A DNA stretch of 64,000 bases from Candidatus Rokuibacteriota bacterium (GTDB lineage: Bacteria > Methylomirabilota > Methylomirabilia > Rokubacteriales > CSP1-6), in the NCBI GenBank assembly GCA_016184365.1, contig JACPCW010000075.1, positions 17,617-81,616 of the forward strand. Reading direction: 5' to 3'. The position numbers and the translations under genes are program-made. Positions 15,875 through 24,299 of the stretch are shown here, one piece after another. A model generated the notes under the pieces. It had not been told where the DNA came from, made no database searches, and saw only the letters and a program-made list of their open reading frames with translations. The first letter of the stretch is position 1, and each line of letters begins with the position of its first letter.

Positions 15875-16792
15875 ATGCGCCAGACGCTCGCCATCCATCC
15901 CGGCCCGCTCGGCGACGTGCTCCTCGCCGTGCCCGCGCTGCGCGTGCTGCGTTCGCGGTATCCCACCGACGCGATCATCCTCGCGGGACAGGTGCGCATC
16001 GGCGAGCTGCTGGTCTCGCTCGACGTCGTCGAAGGCCACATGCGCTTCGAGCGCCTCGGGCTCGATCAGCTCTTCGCGGGCGAGCCCGAGGAGGATGCGC
16101 TCGCGCCGGTGCGCGCGGCCGCGCGCGTCGTCTGCTGGTTCGGATCGCGCGATCCGCTGTTCGCGCGACGGCTCGCGGCCATCGCACCGGACGCCGTCGT
16201 GGACGCGCCGTGGACGCCGGACGAGCTCGTGTGGCGACATCTCGTCGCGTCCGTCGCGACGGCGGCGGAGGACGCCGATCGCGGTCCGGTGCGCGTGCCG
16301 CCCGAGCTCGTGACCGAAGGCAGGCGCGCGCTCGAAGGCGCGGGGTGGGATGGCACGACGCCGCTGCTGATCGTCCACCCGGGCGCGAGCGGCGCCGCCA
16401 AGCGGTGGTCCGCGGAGGGCTACGCCGAGGTGCTCGCGCAGGTGTCGACGCGCGCGCGCGTGGCGATCGTGGTGCACGAAGGTCCGGCCGACCACGACGC
16501 CGTGAAGGCGCTGCGGCCGCGGCTCGCGCCCGGGATCGGCACGCTGACGAACCCGCCGCTGCCGGTCCTCGCCGGCGCGCTCGTGCACGCGCGCGCGTTC
16601 GTCGGCAACGACTCGGGGATCAGTCATCTCGCGTCGGCCGTCGGCGCGCCGAGCCTCGTGCTGTTCACGTCCGGCATGCGCGGGTGGGAGCCCTGGTCGC
16701 CGACCGCGACGGCGCTCGTCGTGTCGATGGCGGACCTCTATCGCGAGGACGTGGACGCGGTCGCCACCGCGCTCGCGCGACTCCTCGCATGA
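15875..16792 (+). CDS. Glycosyltransferase family 9 (heptosyltransferase-like)
   Basis: A 305-residue GT-B enzyme of the ADP-heptose:LPS heptosyltransferase family. The N-terminal motif LAIHPGPLGDVLLAVPALRVL is the classic start, LLIVHPGASGAAKRW near residue 165 is the nucleotide-sugar region, and NDSGISHLASAVGAPSLVLF is the C-terminal signature. It transfers a heptose-like sugar to lipid A core or a related glycolipid on the cytoplasmic face. Its stop overlaps the next small membrane-protein gene by ATGA. It implies a Gram-negative type envelope, as does the LAB_N protein at 54028. Confidence 0.9.
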   Translation: MRQTLAIHPGPLGDVLLAVPALRVLRSRYPTDAIILAGQVRIGELLVSLDVVEGHMRFERLGLDQLFAGEPEEDALAPVRAAARVVCWFGSRDPLFARRLAAIAPDAVVDAPWTPDELVWRHLVASVATAAEDADRGPVRVPPELVTEGRRALEGAGWDGTTPLLIVHPGASGAAKRWSAEGYAEVLAQVSTRARVAIVVHEGPADHDAVKALRPRLAPGIGTLTNPPLPVLAGALVHARAFVGNDSGISHLASAVGAPSLVLFTSGMRGWEPWSPTATALVVSMADLYREDVDAVATALARLLA

Positions 16793-16980
16793 CGGACGAC
16801 CGTGCCGCGCGCCGCCGGTCGCATCGCGGCCTCGTGCTCGCGGCCGGCGTGATCGTCGTCGCCGGCTTCGGCGTCGCGCTCGTCGAAGCGTTCAAGCTGC
16901 CGAAGGGCTCGATCTGGGTCGTCGTCGCGCTCGCCGCGATCGCCGTCGGCGTCATCCGCGCGCTCACCGCGAGGCGTTAG
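16789..16980 (+). CDS. Small two-helix membrane protein
   Basis: A 63-residue protein starting with ATG that overlaps the glycosyltransferase stop (ATGA). A basic N-terminus (DRAARRRSHRG) is followed by two hydrophobic helices (LVLAAGVIVVAGFGVAL and SIWVVVALAAIAVGVI) and an Arg-rich end. Positive charges at both ends suggest a hairpin with both termini inside. No family recognised; the coupling suggests it is expressed with the glycosyltransferase. Confidence 0.6.
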   Translation: MTDDRAARRRSHRGLVLAAGVIVVAGFGVALVEAFKLPKGSIWVVVALAAIAVGVIRALTARR

Positions 16981-17004
16981 CGCGGCCGCCGGTACACTGG
17001 GGGC

Positions 17005-18165
17005 ATGGCCAGGGCGCGCCCACGTGACGGCGACGGGCGGGGCGAGGCGATGAAAGTCGACGCGCGTGTCGGCGCCGTCCCGAGCGAGGCGCTCGCCGCG
17101 TCGTTCCCGCCGCTCGATCTGCCGATCCCGCCGCCGTTTCCGCCGATGGAAGCCAGATCCGTCGCCGAGATCCCGGCGGGACCGGGCTGGATCTACGAAC
17201 CGAAGTGGGACGGCTTCCGCTGCCTGGCGTTCCGGCATCGCGAGCAGGTGGTGCTGCAGTCGAAGGCCGGGCAGCCGCTGACTCGCTACTTCCCCGAGGT
17301 CGTCGAGATGCTCGCGCGCCTCGCGCCCACACGATTCGTGCTCGACGGCGAGATCGTCGTCGCGCAGGACGGCGTGCTGTCGTTCGACGACCTGCTCCAG
17401 CGCATCCATCCCGCCGCGAGTCGCGTGCAGAAGCTCGCGCGCGCGACGCCGGCGACGCTCCTCGTCTTCGATCTTCTCCTCGACGCCGGCGGTCAGTCGC
17501 TCATCCAGCGGCCGTTCACCGAGCGTCGCGCGGCGCTCGAGTCGTTCGTCGCCGCGCTCGGCGCCGTCGACGGGCTCGCGCCGTCGCCCGTGACGCCGGA
17601 CCGCGCGATCGCCGAGCGGTGGATGCAGGAGCTCGGCGCCGCCGGGCTCGACGGCGTCATGGCGAAGAAGGCGGCCGAGCCGTACCGCTCGGGCGAGCGG
17701 ACCGGCATGCAGAAGATCAAGCGGATGCGCACGGCGGAGTGCGTGGTCGGCGGGTTCCGATACGCGTCTCAGGGCGGTGAGATCGGCTCGCTCCTGCTCG
17801 GGCTGTACGACGACGACGACGGGCTGCTGCATCACGTCGGCTTCTCGTCGAGCTTCACGCGCGACGAGCGGCGGGGCCTCAGGCCGATCCTCGAGCCGCT
17901 CGTCGAAACGCCGGGATTCACGGGCAGCGCGCCGGGTGGGCCGAGCCGCTGGGCGAGCGAGCGCTCGACGGAGTGGCAGCCGTTGCGCAACGTCCTCGTG
18001 GCCGAGGTGCGCTACGACCACTTCTCCGGCGATCGCTTCCGACACGGCACGAAGTTCCTTCGCTGGCGGCCCGACAAGAATCCGCGTCGCTGCACGTTCG
18101 ACCAGGTTCGTTCGCGCGGTGGCCGCGGCGTCCTGCGGCAGTTCGGGCTCGAGCGCGGCGCCTGA
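17005..18165 (+). CDS. ATP-dependent DNA ligase (LigC/LigD-ligase-domain type)
   Basis: About 370-386 residues. The adenylation motif YEPKWDGFR carries the Lys that takes AMP (motif I), followed by LDGEIVV (motif III), LVFDLLL (IIIa), GLDGVMAKKA (IV) and MQKIKRMRTAECVVGGF (V). The C-terminal OB domain ends near RHGTKFLRWRPDKNPRRCTF. It seals nicks, probably in repair, as a stand-alone counterpart of LigD; no Ku or polymerase gene is nearby. ATG 17050 (MKVDARVGAV) with GGCGAGG upstream is an alternative start. The long repeat region begins directly after it. Confidence 0.9.
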   Translation: MARARPRDGDGRGEAMKVDARVGAVPSEALAASFPPLDLPIPPPFPPMEARSVAEIPAGPGWIYEPKWDGFRCLAFRHREQVVLQSKAGQPLTRYFPEVVEMLARLAPTRFVLDGEIVVAQDGVLSFDDLLQRIHPAASRVQKLARATPATLLVFDLLLDAGGQSLIQRPFTERRAALESFVAALGAVDGLAPSPVTPDRAIAERWMQELGAAGLDGVMAKKAAEPYRSGERTGMQKIKRMRTAECVVGGFRYASQGGEIGSLLLGLYDDDDGLLHHVGFSSSFTRDERRGLRPILEPLVETPGFTGSAPGGPSRWASERSTEWQPLRNVLVAEVRYDHFSGDRFRHGTKFLRWRPDKNPRRCTFDQVRSRGGRGVLRQFGLERGA

Positions 18166-18215
18166 TCGACGCGACGCCCTGCCGTGCCGGTGCCGCTGCT
18201 GTCAGCGCGCGAGGC

Positions 18216-18374
18216 GCGGTGGCGGGTCGGTGAGCCGGGATGGGGTCGCATCCCACGAGATTTCAGCACCCATCACCGTCCTGAGCCGTTCCCACTCCGC
18301 CACCGCGGGTTCGACGTCACCCGCGGCAGGCACGGGGCTGTCGACCCCATCCCGACTCGCCGACCCGCCACCGC
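18216..18374. repeat. Inverted-repeat element IR-A, 159 bp
   Basis: The first and last 33 bases are inverted copies of each other with about two mismatches (left arm begins GCGGTGGCGGGTCGG, right arm ends CCGACCCGCCACCGC). The centre holds a smaller inverted repeat, CCGCGGGT-TCGACGTC-ACCCGCGG. A near-identical copy follows 241 bp downstream. Long terminal inverted repeats around a short non-coding centre resemble a MITE, although no target duplication was identified. Confidence 0.85.
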
Positions 18375-18433
18375 GTCATCGCGCGCGCCGCCGCCGCGTC
18401 ATCGCGCGCGACACTGCCGCGTCATCGCGCGCG
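18372..18433. repeat. Short tandem array, 23-bp period, three units
   Basis: The core CGCGTCATCGCGCGCG occurs at 18372, 18395 and 18418, exactly 23 bases apart, adjoining element IR-A. The same array recurs after element IR-B, so array and element were duplicated together. Confidence 0.85.
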
Positions 18434-18456
18434 CCGCGGCTGTCCGGGCGCGGCGC

Positions 18457-18614
18457 GCGGTGGCGGGCCGGCGAGGCGGGATGGGGTCGCATCCCACGAG
18501 ATTTCAGCACCCATCACCGTCCTGAGCCGTTCCCACTCCGCATCGCGGGTTCGACGTCACCCGCGGCAGGCACGGGGCTGTCGACCCCATCCCGACTCGC
18601 CGACCCGCCACCGC
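18457..18614. repeat. Inverted-repeat element IR-B, 158 bp
   Basis: Second copy of the element, 240-241 bp from IR-A. It differs by a few substitutions and a one-base indel. Both 33-base arms and the central CCGCGGGT / ACCCGCGG hairpin (read as ATCGCGGGT here) are largely kept. The two copies with their arrays make a tandem pair that fills the gene-free stretch 18166-18728. Confidence 0.85.
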
Positions 18615-18673
18615 GTCATCGCGCGCGACGCCGCCGCGTCATCGCGCGCGACACTGCCGCGTCATCGCGCGCG
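18612..18673. repeat. Short tandem array, second copy
   Basis: CGCGTCATCGCGCGCG at 18612, 18635 and 18658, with the 23-base period of the first array and exactly 240 bases downstream of it. A degenerate fourth unit (GCGACATCGCGTCCG) follows. Confidence 0.85.
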
Positions 18674-18728
18674 CCGCCGCGACATCGCGTCCGACGCCCG
18701 CTCATCTCGCGAGGGCCGTGTCCGGCGT

Positions 18729-20093
18729 CTACTCGATCCGGCGCATGCGGTCGAAGTCCGGCGTCGCGCCCACCGCGAAGCCGACGCACCTCAGCGAGCC
18801 GATCGCCAGACGGCCCGCCCGGATCCGCAGGCGCACCACGCCGCCGTCGTCGTGATAGAGGTCCGGGTGCGCTCGCAGAAATGCCTGTTGTTCATCCTGC
18901 GTCGCCGCCGCGAAGCCGTTCACGTAGTGATGGCCGTTCTTTTCGACGTGCTCGAGCCCGAGCACGCTCGCCAGCGCCAGATCCTGCTGCACGCCCGGTC
19001 CCGCCTGGGTCGTCAGGTCTTCGGCCGACATGAAGTACCGCGGCGCGCCGGCGTCACGGTTCCAGTTCACGCAGCGCGCGCGGTTCAGCAGCGATTTGTA
19101 GAGACCCTTGCACGTCTTGCTCGACACGCCGGTGTAGCCGCGGTCGCGCGCGCGCACGAAGCTGTCGAGCTCCGCGTCCGATTCGTCCACGATCACGGGC
19201 CGGCAGGCGGCGAGCCGCGACACGTCGGCGTCGAGCGCGCGCGTGCGCGTGACCGGCTGCTCGATGAAGAGCGTCGACCCCGCGAGCCGACGCAGGGCGG
19301 GTTCCGACTCGATCGCGCGCCAGAGCTCGATCACCGCCTCGACGTCCTCGTACTGCTCGTTGCCGTCGAGCGTCACGTGGTACGGCTCGGCGCGGCGATC
19401 GAGGACCCGCGCGATCGCGGTGAGGCGCCCGACGTCCTGCCGGGCGTCGCCGCCGACCTTGAGCTTGTAGTACGCGTGGCCGTACGTCTCCACCACGTCC
19501 GCGAGCGTCTCCGGCAGGCCGTCGTCGACGCGCGCGGTGCGGGCCAGGTCGTCATCCGTGATCGGATCGACGAGACCGACGGTATGGCGCGCGTGGATGG
19601 TGTCGGCGGCGTCGAGCGTCGCGAGCCATGCGCCGACGTCGAAGTCCGCGAGGTCCGGCGCCAGGTCCGTCGCCGCGATGCCGGGCACGTTCGCCGTGAT
19701 CGCCTCCTGGAACGTCATCCCGAGGCAGCGACTGACCGCGTCGAGCACGGCGCGGTCGATCACGGCCGGTCCGAAGGCGGCGACGAGCGGGTTGAGCGTT
19801 CGGGATCCGCACGCCTCGAGCTGCGGGCGGTACGTCGCCGCGTAGAAGCCGAACGGCGACGGTGCCGGCTCCGCCAGGTACAGCGCCCGGGCGACGCGGA
19901 GCGAGACACGGAGCTGCTCTTCGTTGTCTTCGTTGGTGAGCGCGAGGTTCTTGTCGAACCACTTCGGCGCGAGCATCTCGGCGGCGACGCCCCAGGCGTC
20001 CCGGCCGTCGAGCGCGACCCGCACGCGGACGAACGCCTGGAGGCCGCGGTCGAGCGTGACCACGCCGAAACGGAACGGCATCCGGAAGCGCAC
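18729..20093 (-). CDS. Enolase-superfamily enzyme (mandelate racemase/muconate lactonizing type)
   Basis: A 454-residue enzyme with a capping domain followed by a TIM barrel. Visible active-site elements are the Lys pair in YYKLKVGG, the metal ligands Asp in TLDGNEQY, Glu in LFIEQPV and Asp/Glu in VIVDESD, and the later Lys in SSKTCKGLYKS. These abstract a proton alpha to a carboxylate and stabilise an enolate. The exact reaction (racemase, epimerase, dehydratase) cannot be assigned. GTG 20093 is used; upstream in-frame codons would encode REIHLFERP, a typical family start, but no standard start codon precedes them. It is the first gene left of the repeat region. Confidence 0.8.
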   Translation of the reverse strand: MRFRMPFRFGVVTLDRGLQAFVRVRVALDGRDAWGVAAEMLAPKWFDKNLALTNEDNEEQLRVSLRVARALYLAEPAPSPFGFYAATYRPQLEACGSRTLNPLVAAFGPAVIDRAVLDAVSRCLGMTFQEAITANVPGIAATDLAPDLADFDVGAWLATLDAADTIHARHTVGLVDPITDDDLARTARVDDGLPETLADVVETYGHAYYKLKVGGDARQDVGRLTAIARVLDRRAEPYHVTLDGNEQYEDVEAVIELWRAIESEPALRRLAGSTLFIEQPVTRTRALDADVSRLAACRPVIVDESDAELDSFVRARDRGYTGVSSKTCKGLYKSLLNRARCVNWNRDAGAPRYFMSAEDLTTQAGPGVQQDLALASVLGLEHVEKNGHHYVNGFAAATQDEQQAFLRAHPDLYHDDGGVVRLRIRAGRLAIGSLRCVGFAVGATPDFDRMRRIE

Positions 20094-20200
20094 CGGACGC
20101 TCGAAGAGGTGAATCTCGCGGACGCGAACGGGCCTCGGTCCTCCACCGTCTCGCCGCGCCCGGGCGGACCCGGGACGCGGCGTGCTCGACGGAGCCGAGT

Positions 20201-20815
20201 TTACTGCCGCGGCAGCGCGGACGGCGGTGGCGTGTGGTCGACGAGGATGCCGCTCGCGACCGGCGAGCCACTGATCCGCGTCGGCGCGAACACCGTCACC
20301 TGATCGCCGGGCTTCAGGTCGCGGCGGATGTCGGCATCGATGGCCGAGACGTCGACGTTCACGCGCTGGCCGCGGCGATTCGTCATCGCGAGCGACCGGC
20401 CGCGGAGGCTTTCCACGACACCGACGACGACGTCGGGCGACTCGAGGATGCTCCGCGCGCTGTCCGACGCGACCACCGCCGGCAGCGCCGCGCCGTCCGA
20501 GCCGTTCGGGTCATCGCGCCGCACGACCTGGGCGAAGAGCAGATGTCCCGCCTGGAAGCCTTCGCGGCCGAGCATCTGGACGCGCTCACCGGCGCGGACG
20601 CGCGGGAATGACTCCGCCGCGCCGAATTCCGCAAAGTGCATCACTCCGTCGTCGCCCTGGACGACGACGACCACCGGCTCGGTCGACATCTCGAGCGGTG
20701 CCACGACCGTACCGGTGATGAGCCGGAAGTCACCCGGCGCGGCATCCGCGAGCGAGGCCATCCACAGGACGCCTGCGACCATGGCGGCGGCGAGCGCGAC
20801 TCTCAGGGAACGCAT
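20201..20815 (-). CDS. Exported protein of unknown function
   Basis: A 204-residue protein with a cleavable signal peptide (residues 1-25, ending SLADAA). The mature part looks like two small beta domains: FRLITGTVVAPLEMSTEPVVVVVQGDDG, then ILESPDVVVGVVESLRGRSLAMTNRRGQRVNVDVS, the latter resembling OB-like repeats of DUF5666-type proteins. No cysteines or catalytic motifs are seen. It lies downstream of a 200-bp gap with no clear promoter box and ends about 100 bp before the enolase-superfamily gene. Function unknown. Confidence 0.55.
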   Translation of the reverse strand: MRSLRVALAAAMVAGVLWMASLADAAPGDFRLITGTVVAPLEMSTEPVVVVVQGDDGVMHFAEFGAAESFPRVRAGERVQMLGREGFQAGHLLFAQVVRRDDPNGSDGAALPAVVASDSARSILESPDVVVGVVESLRGRSLAMTNRRGQRVNVDVSAIDADIRRDLKPGDQVTVFAPTRISGSPVASGILVDHTPPPSALPRQ

Positions 20816-21021
20816 GTCAGGCTCCTTGTCGGTTTCGGTTACACCACGCCCGCCGATCGGCGGTGCAGCCGACGTGCCAGCGACTTGGCGGTGACGAGCG
20901 ACCTTCCATCCCGGTGGCAGCGCGCATGCAACGCCTTGCGGTGAGGCCCGACCGTCGCGACGGCAGGCGCTTGGACGGGTTGGGCGGACGCCCGGCGCGA
21001 CGGTCGCGCGAAGGGGGGCTT

Positions 21022-21390
21022 ATGACACTCGTCAGACAGACATGTCTCGCCGCCATCGTCGCGCTGGTGGCCGTCGCGACGCCGGCGCCGGGCCAGACGC
21101 TCCGTGAAAAAGTCGATGCCGGCGGCTACGATCCCGTCACGTCGATGAAGGTCCGATACCCCGACGAGAAGATCAGCGACGCGCAGCGCGCGCTGAGGGA
21201 TCAGGGGTACGACCGCGGTGAGATCGACGGCCTGCACACCCCGCAGACGCAGCAAGCGATTGCGGAGTTCCAGCGTGACCACGGTCTGATCGGCACCGGC
21301 GAGCTGAACGCCGCGACGACGGCTGCGCTCGTCGGTGAAGACGCGCCCGTTGCCGCGTCGCCGCGGATGGAAGACGTGCAAAGCCGATGA
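21022..21390 (+). CDS. Exported peptidoglycan-binding-domain protein, first half of a split gene
   Basis: A 122-residue protein with a signal peptide (TCLAAIVALVAVATPAPG) and one PG_binding_1 domain (AQRALRDQGYDRGEIDGLHTP, then AIAEFQRDHGL). These three-helix domains bind cell-wall peptidoglycan. A strong AAGGGGGG precedes ATG 21022. A second, closely similar domain is encoded immediately downstream in the +1 frame (21378-21661). The two units align along their length (YDPVTSM / YDPVGAM, FQRDHGL in both), so the ancestral gene very probably encoded a tandem-domain protein that is now split by a frameshift near 21370-21390. Confidence 0.65.
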   Translation: MTLVRQTCLAAIVALVAVATPAPGQTLREKVDAGGYDPVTSMKVRYPDEKISDAQRALRDQGYDRGEIDGLHTPQTQQAIAEFQRDHGLIGTGELNAATTAALVGEDAPVAASPRMEDVQSR

Positions 21391-21661
21391 GGCCCGGGCG
21401 ACGTTCGAGCGGAGCTACGATCCGGTCGGCGCGATGCGTGCCGCGTACGCCGAGGACGACGTCCGCGCGGCGCAGCTCGAGCTCGAGCGCCTCGGCTGTG
21501 ACACCGGCCCCGTGAACGGCGCGTTCACGACGGAAACGGAAGCGTCGCTGCGCGCCTTCCAGCGCGATCACGGCCTGCGCCCGCACGGCGCGCTCGATGC
21601 ACGGACGAAGGCCGCGCTGGCCGCATCCGCGGCCAGCGCGGCGCGGCGGACGACCCGCTGA
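21335..21661 (+). pseudogene. Second peptidoglycan-binding domain, frameshifted from the preceding gene
   Basis: From about 21378 this frame encodes KADEARATFERSYDPVGAM and then a complete PG_binding_1 domain (LELERLGCDTGPVNG, SLRAFQRDHGLRPHG, LDARTKAAL). It has no signal peptide or ribosome binding site of its own, and the first part of the open frame overlaps the upstream gene. It is best read as the C-terminal half of the gene starting at 21022 after a one-base indel. Confidence 0.6.
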
Positions 21662-21703
21662 CCGCCGACTCCCGCCTGCGCACTCTCCGCGCGCTGCGTA
21701 CGG

Positions 21704-22024
21704 AACGCGATCAAATTCACGCCGCCCGGCGGATCGATCGACGTCACCGTGACGCAGGACGGCCGCCGGGCGCGCCTCGTCGTCAGCGACACGGGCCAGG
21801 GCATCGATCCGGCGCTGCTGCCGCACGTGTTCGAGCGGTTCCGGCAGGGCGAATCGGGGCGCCGCCGGCCCGCCGGGCTCGGGCTGGGTCTGGCGATCGC
21901 GCGTTACATCGTCGAGCAGCACGGCGGCCGGATCACCGCCGAGAGCGCCGGGCTGGGGCGCGGCGCGACGTTCACCGTCGACCTGCCGCGCGATGCGCCC
22001 GGCAACGCGGTCGAGGCCGGGTAG
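21704..22024 (+). pseudogene. Truncated sensor histidine kinase (C-terminal ATPase part only)
   Basis: Only the last 107 or so residues of a HATPase_c domain remain: the N box starts at NAIKFTPPGGSIDV, the G1 box is VVSDTGQGID, the F box HVFERFRQGE and the G2 box GLGLGLAIARYIVEQHGG. The dimerisation/phosphoacceptor domain and any sensor are absent, and the preceding 40 bases do not encode the usual helix before the N box. No response regulator lies nearby. Remnant of a deleted two-component system gene. Confidence 0.75.
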
Positions 22025-22031
22025 GGCCCGT

Positions 22032-23102
22032 TCAGCGGGCCGGTTTCTTCCAGATGTCGCGGTCGTGCATGAGCTTGACCTGCCGCTTGATGACCTTCTC
22101 GCGATACTCGGCGTGCGTCATCGGCGCGCGCTTGAGGTAGAGGTTCTTCGGGTAGATCGGCGTCTCGTACACGAGCTGGTAGAGCTCGGTGCGCAGATCC
22201 TTCATCCAGTTGTCCCACTGGGCCCGCGCGCGATGGTCGCGTAGCGCTTCGATGTCGATGACGCCGCCGACGTAGGTGGATCCGGCGCCGTAGTCCTGCC
22301 GGCCGACGATGCGGCCCTTGTAGTCGATGACGAACGACCGGCCGCCGAACGTGTCGATCGGCGTCGTCTCTTCGGGGAAGAGGTAGTACGTCCCCATGTT
22401 GGGCGCGACGATGTACATGTTGTTGTCGAGCGCCCGGGCGCGGCTCTGGATCTCGAAGATCTCGTTGCCGGTCGCCGGGTGCGGATACGAGGCGCGGTAC
22501 ACGACTTCGGCGCCGTTCATCGCGAGCGCCCGCGCGTTCTCCGGGTAGCTGCCTTCGTTCGCCATCATGATCCCGAGCCGGCCGATCTCGGTGTCGGCGA
22601 CGGGCCAGAACGCGTCGAGGCTGCGGCCGTACTTCTCGATCCACCAGTCGTACACGTCGTGCGGACACACCGAGTGCTCGACCGGGAACAGCGGCGAGAC
22701 CTTGTAGTGTTTCAGGATCACCTTGCCGCGCGGGTTGATGATGAACCCGACGTTGAAGAACCGGTCCTCGAGGTCGGGATGCTTCGCCTTCGCCTGCGCC
22801 ATGATGAAGGCGTTGTACTCCTTCGCGATCTTCCCGAGCGCCTCGGTCTCCTCGCCGGGGATGTCGATCGCGCACTCGCGCGCGAACGTCGCGTGGTCCA
22901 GATCGAGCACCTCGTCGTTGAACGCCTGGAGGGCGCCTTCCGGGAACGCGATGAGCCGCACCGGCAGATCGAGGCTCGAGAGCCACGCCGCCGCCTTCAC
23001 GAGATGGGACAGGTGCTCGAGGTTGATCCTGATGTCCTTGCGCCTGCGGATGCCGCGCACGGTGGGGATGAGGCCGACGGCGGTGTAGGGCTTGATCGCC
23101 AT
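22032..23102 (-). CDS. Nitrilase-fold (carbon-nitrogen hydrolase) protein with Ala at the catalytic Cys position
   Basis: A 356-residue protein of the nitrilase superfamily. The Glu motif FPEGAL (Glu55) and the Lys region LKHYKVSPLF (Lys134) are in place. The nucleophile elbow, normally I-C-Y-D-x-x-F-P-E, reads MMANEGSYPE at 180-188, with Ala181 in place of Cys. The dimerisation segments and YIVAPNMGTYY are well preserved, so this is a maintained gene, not a decayed one. It may be a non-hydrolytic homologue or use another residue. A good AAAGGAG precedes ATG 23102. It is divergent from the luciferase-like gene. Confidence 0.8.
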   Translation of the reverse strand: MAIKPYTAVGLIPTVRGIRRRKDIRINLEHLSHLVKAAAWLSSLDLPVRLIAFPEGALQAFNDEVLDLDHATFARECAIDIPGEETEALGKIAKEYNAFIMAQAKAKHPDLEDRFFNVGFIINPRGKVILKHYKVSPLFPVEHSVCPHDVYDWWIEKYGRSLDAFWPVADTEIGRLGIMMANEGSYPENARALAMNGAEVVYRASYPHPATGNEIFEIQSRARALDNNMYIVAPNMGTYYLFPEETTPIDTFGGRSFVIDYKGRIVGRQDYGAGSTYVGGVIDIEALRDHRARAQWDNWMKDLRTELYQLVYETPIYPKNLYLKRAPMTHAEYREKVIKRQVKLMHDRDIWKKPAR

Positions 23103-23219
23103 GAGCGCGCTCCTTTGTCCGGTTACGGCATGGTCACCGCGGGGATCATACCGTTCCCGCGGGGAGCGCGACGGCGCGCGTTTGCCGCCTCTCCGGCCAT
23201 CTGCTAACGTCCGGACACG

Positions 23220-24269
23220 ATGACGTCGGCGCGCCGGCTCGCCCTCACGTTGATGCCGCTCGAGAATCGCCGCGAGGTCTGCCTGACGCTCGCCACGTCC
23301 GCCGAGCGCGTCGGTTACGACGGATTCTTTCTGCCCGAGACGTGGTCGTGGGACATCACCGTGCTGCTCGGCGAGATCGCCGCGCGCACGCACCACATCA
23401 CGCTCGGCACCGGGATCCTCGGCATCTGGGGCCGGTCGCCGGCGACGATCGCGATGGCGGCGGCCACGCTGGCGACGGCGTCCGGCGGTCGATTCATGCT
23501 CGGCCTCGGCACGAGCACGCCGCAGCTCGCGGAAGGTCTGCACGACGTGCCGTTCACCCGGCCGCTCGGCCGCATGCGCCGCACGGTGAACCAGGTGCGC
23601 GCGCTGCTCGGCGGCGAGCGCGTGCCGCTCGCCGGATCGTCGGGCGCGCGGCCGCTGAAGCTGAACGTCCCGCCGCAGCCGCCGATTCCGATCTGTCTCG
23701 CGGCGCTCGGCGACGACTCGACGCGCCTCGCCGGCGAGATTTCCGACGGCTGGGTGCCGTTCATCTATCCGGTGTCGCGGCTCGAGGTCGGCATGGCGCT
23801 CCTGCGGGAAGGCGCCGCGCGCGGCGGACATCCCGACCGGCTGCCCCCGATCTACCCGTCGATCCCGACCGTCGTCGCGGCGGACAGTGCCACCGCTCGC
23901 GCGGGCGCGGCGTGGGTCGTGTCGTTCTACCTCTCGACGATGGGCGCGATCTATCGTGACTCGCTCACCCGGTTCGGGTTCGGCAAGGAAGTCGCGGCCG
24001 TGCTCGCGGCGAACTCGCCGAAGCACACCGGCGTGGTGCCGCCGGATGCCGAGATCCTGCTCGACGAGCTGATCGTGTACGGCACGCCCGACGAGGCCTG
24101 CCGGCGGCTCGCGCGCTGGTACGCGGCCGGCGTGGACATGCCCATCTTGTTGTTGCCGCCGCACATGACCCCGGACCAGATCGCGCTGCACCTCGAGACT
24201 TTTCGACGTGGGGGCCCCGACATGGCCCCCCCACCCCCCGACGCTCAGAGCGTCCCGGCGAAGCCGTGA
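23220..24269 (+). CDS. Luciferase-like (LLM class) flavin-dependent oxidoreductase with a repeat-encoded C-terminus
   Basis: A 349-residue TIM-barrel enzyme of the bacterial luciferase/F420-dependent family. Evidence: RVGYDGFFLPETWSWD near the N-terminus, HHITLGTGILGIWGRSPATIAMAAATLA as the strand/helix pair, GGRFMLGLGTSTPQLAEGLH, and the late TPDEACRRLARWYAAGVD. The cofactor (FMNH2 or F420) cannot be decided. The natural C-terminus is near LHLETF; the last 18 residues or so (GGPDMAPPPPDAQ onward) are read from RE copy 4, which supplies the stop codon. The next gene on the strand is a methyltransferase-like gene 30 bp downstream. Confidence 0.85.
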   Translation: MTSARRLALTLMPLENRREVCLTLATSAERVGYDGFFLPETWSWDITVLLGEIAARTHHITLGTGILGIWGRSPATIAMAAATLATASGGRFMLGLGTSTPQLAEGLHDVPFTRPLGRMRRTVNQVRALLGGERVPLAGSSGARPLKLNVPPQPPIPICLAALGDDSTRLAGEISDGWVPFIYPVSRLEVGMALLREGAARGGHPDRLPPIYPSIPTVVAADSATARAGAAWVVSFYLSTMGAIYRDSLTRFGFGKEVAAVLAANSPKHTGVVPPDAEILLDELIVYGTPDEACRRLARWYAAGVDMPILLLPPHMTPDQIALHLETFRRGGPDMAPPPPDAQSVPAKP

Positions 24270-24280
24270 CGCTCTTCGAT
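24209..24280 (-). repeat. RE element copy 4, inside the 3' end of the luciferase-like gene
   Basis: Hairpin 2 (TGGGGGCC / GGCCCCCA) comes first in the direction of transcription, then hairpin 1 with stem AGAGCGTC / GACGCTCT. Hairpin 1 differs in sequence from other copies but keeps the pairing. The gene's TGA lies within hairpin 1. Confidence 0.9.
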
Positions 24281-24299
24281 GTCCGCTAGGAGGCCATGC

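Noticed and set aside
18372..18673. CRISPR-like spacing of CGCGTCATCGCGCGCG units
   Set aside because: Only 7-bp low-complexity gaps between units, three units per block, and the blocks are copies of each other.
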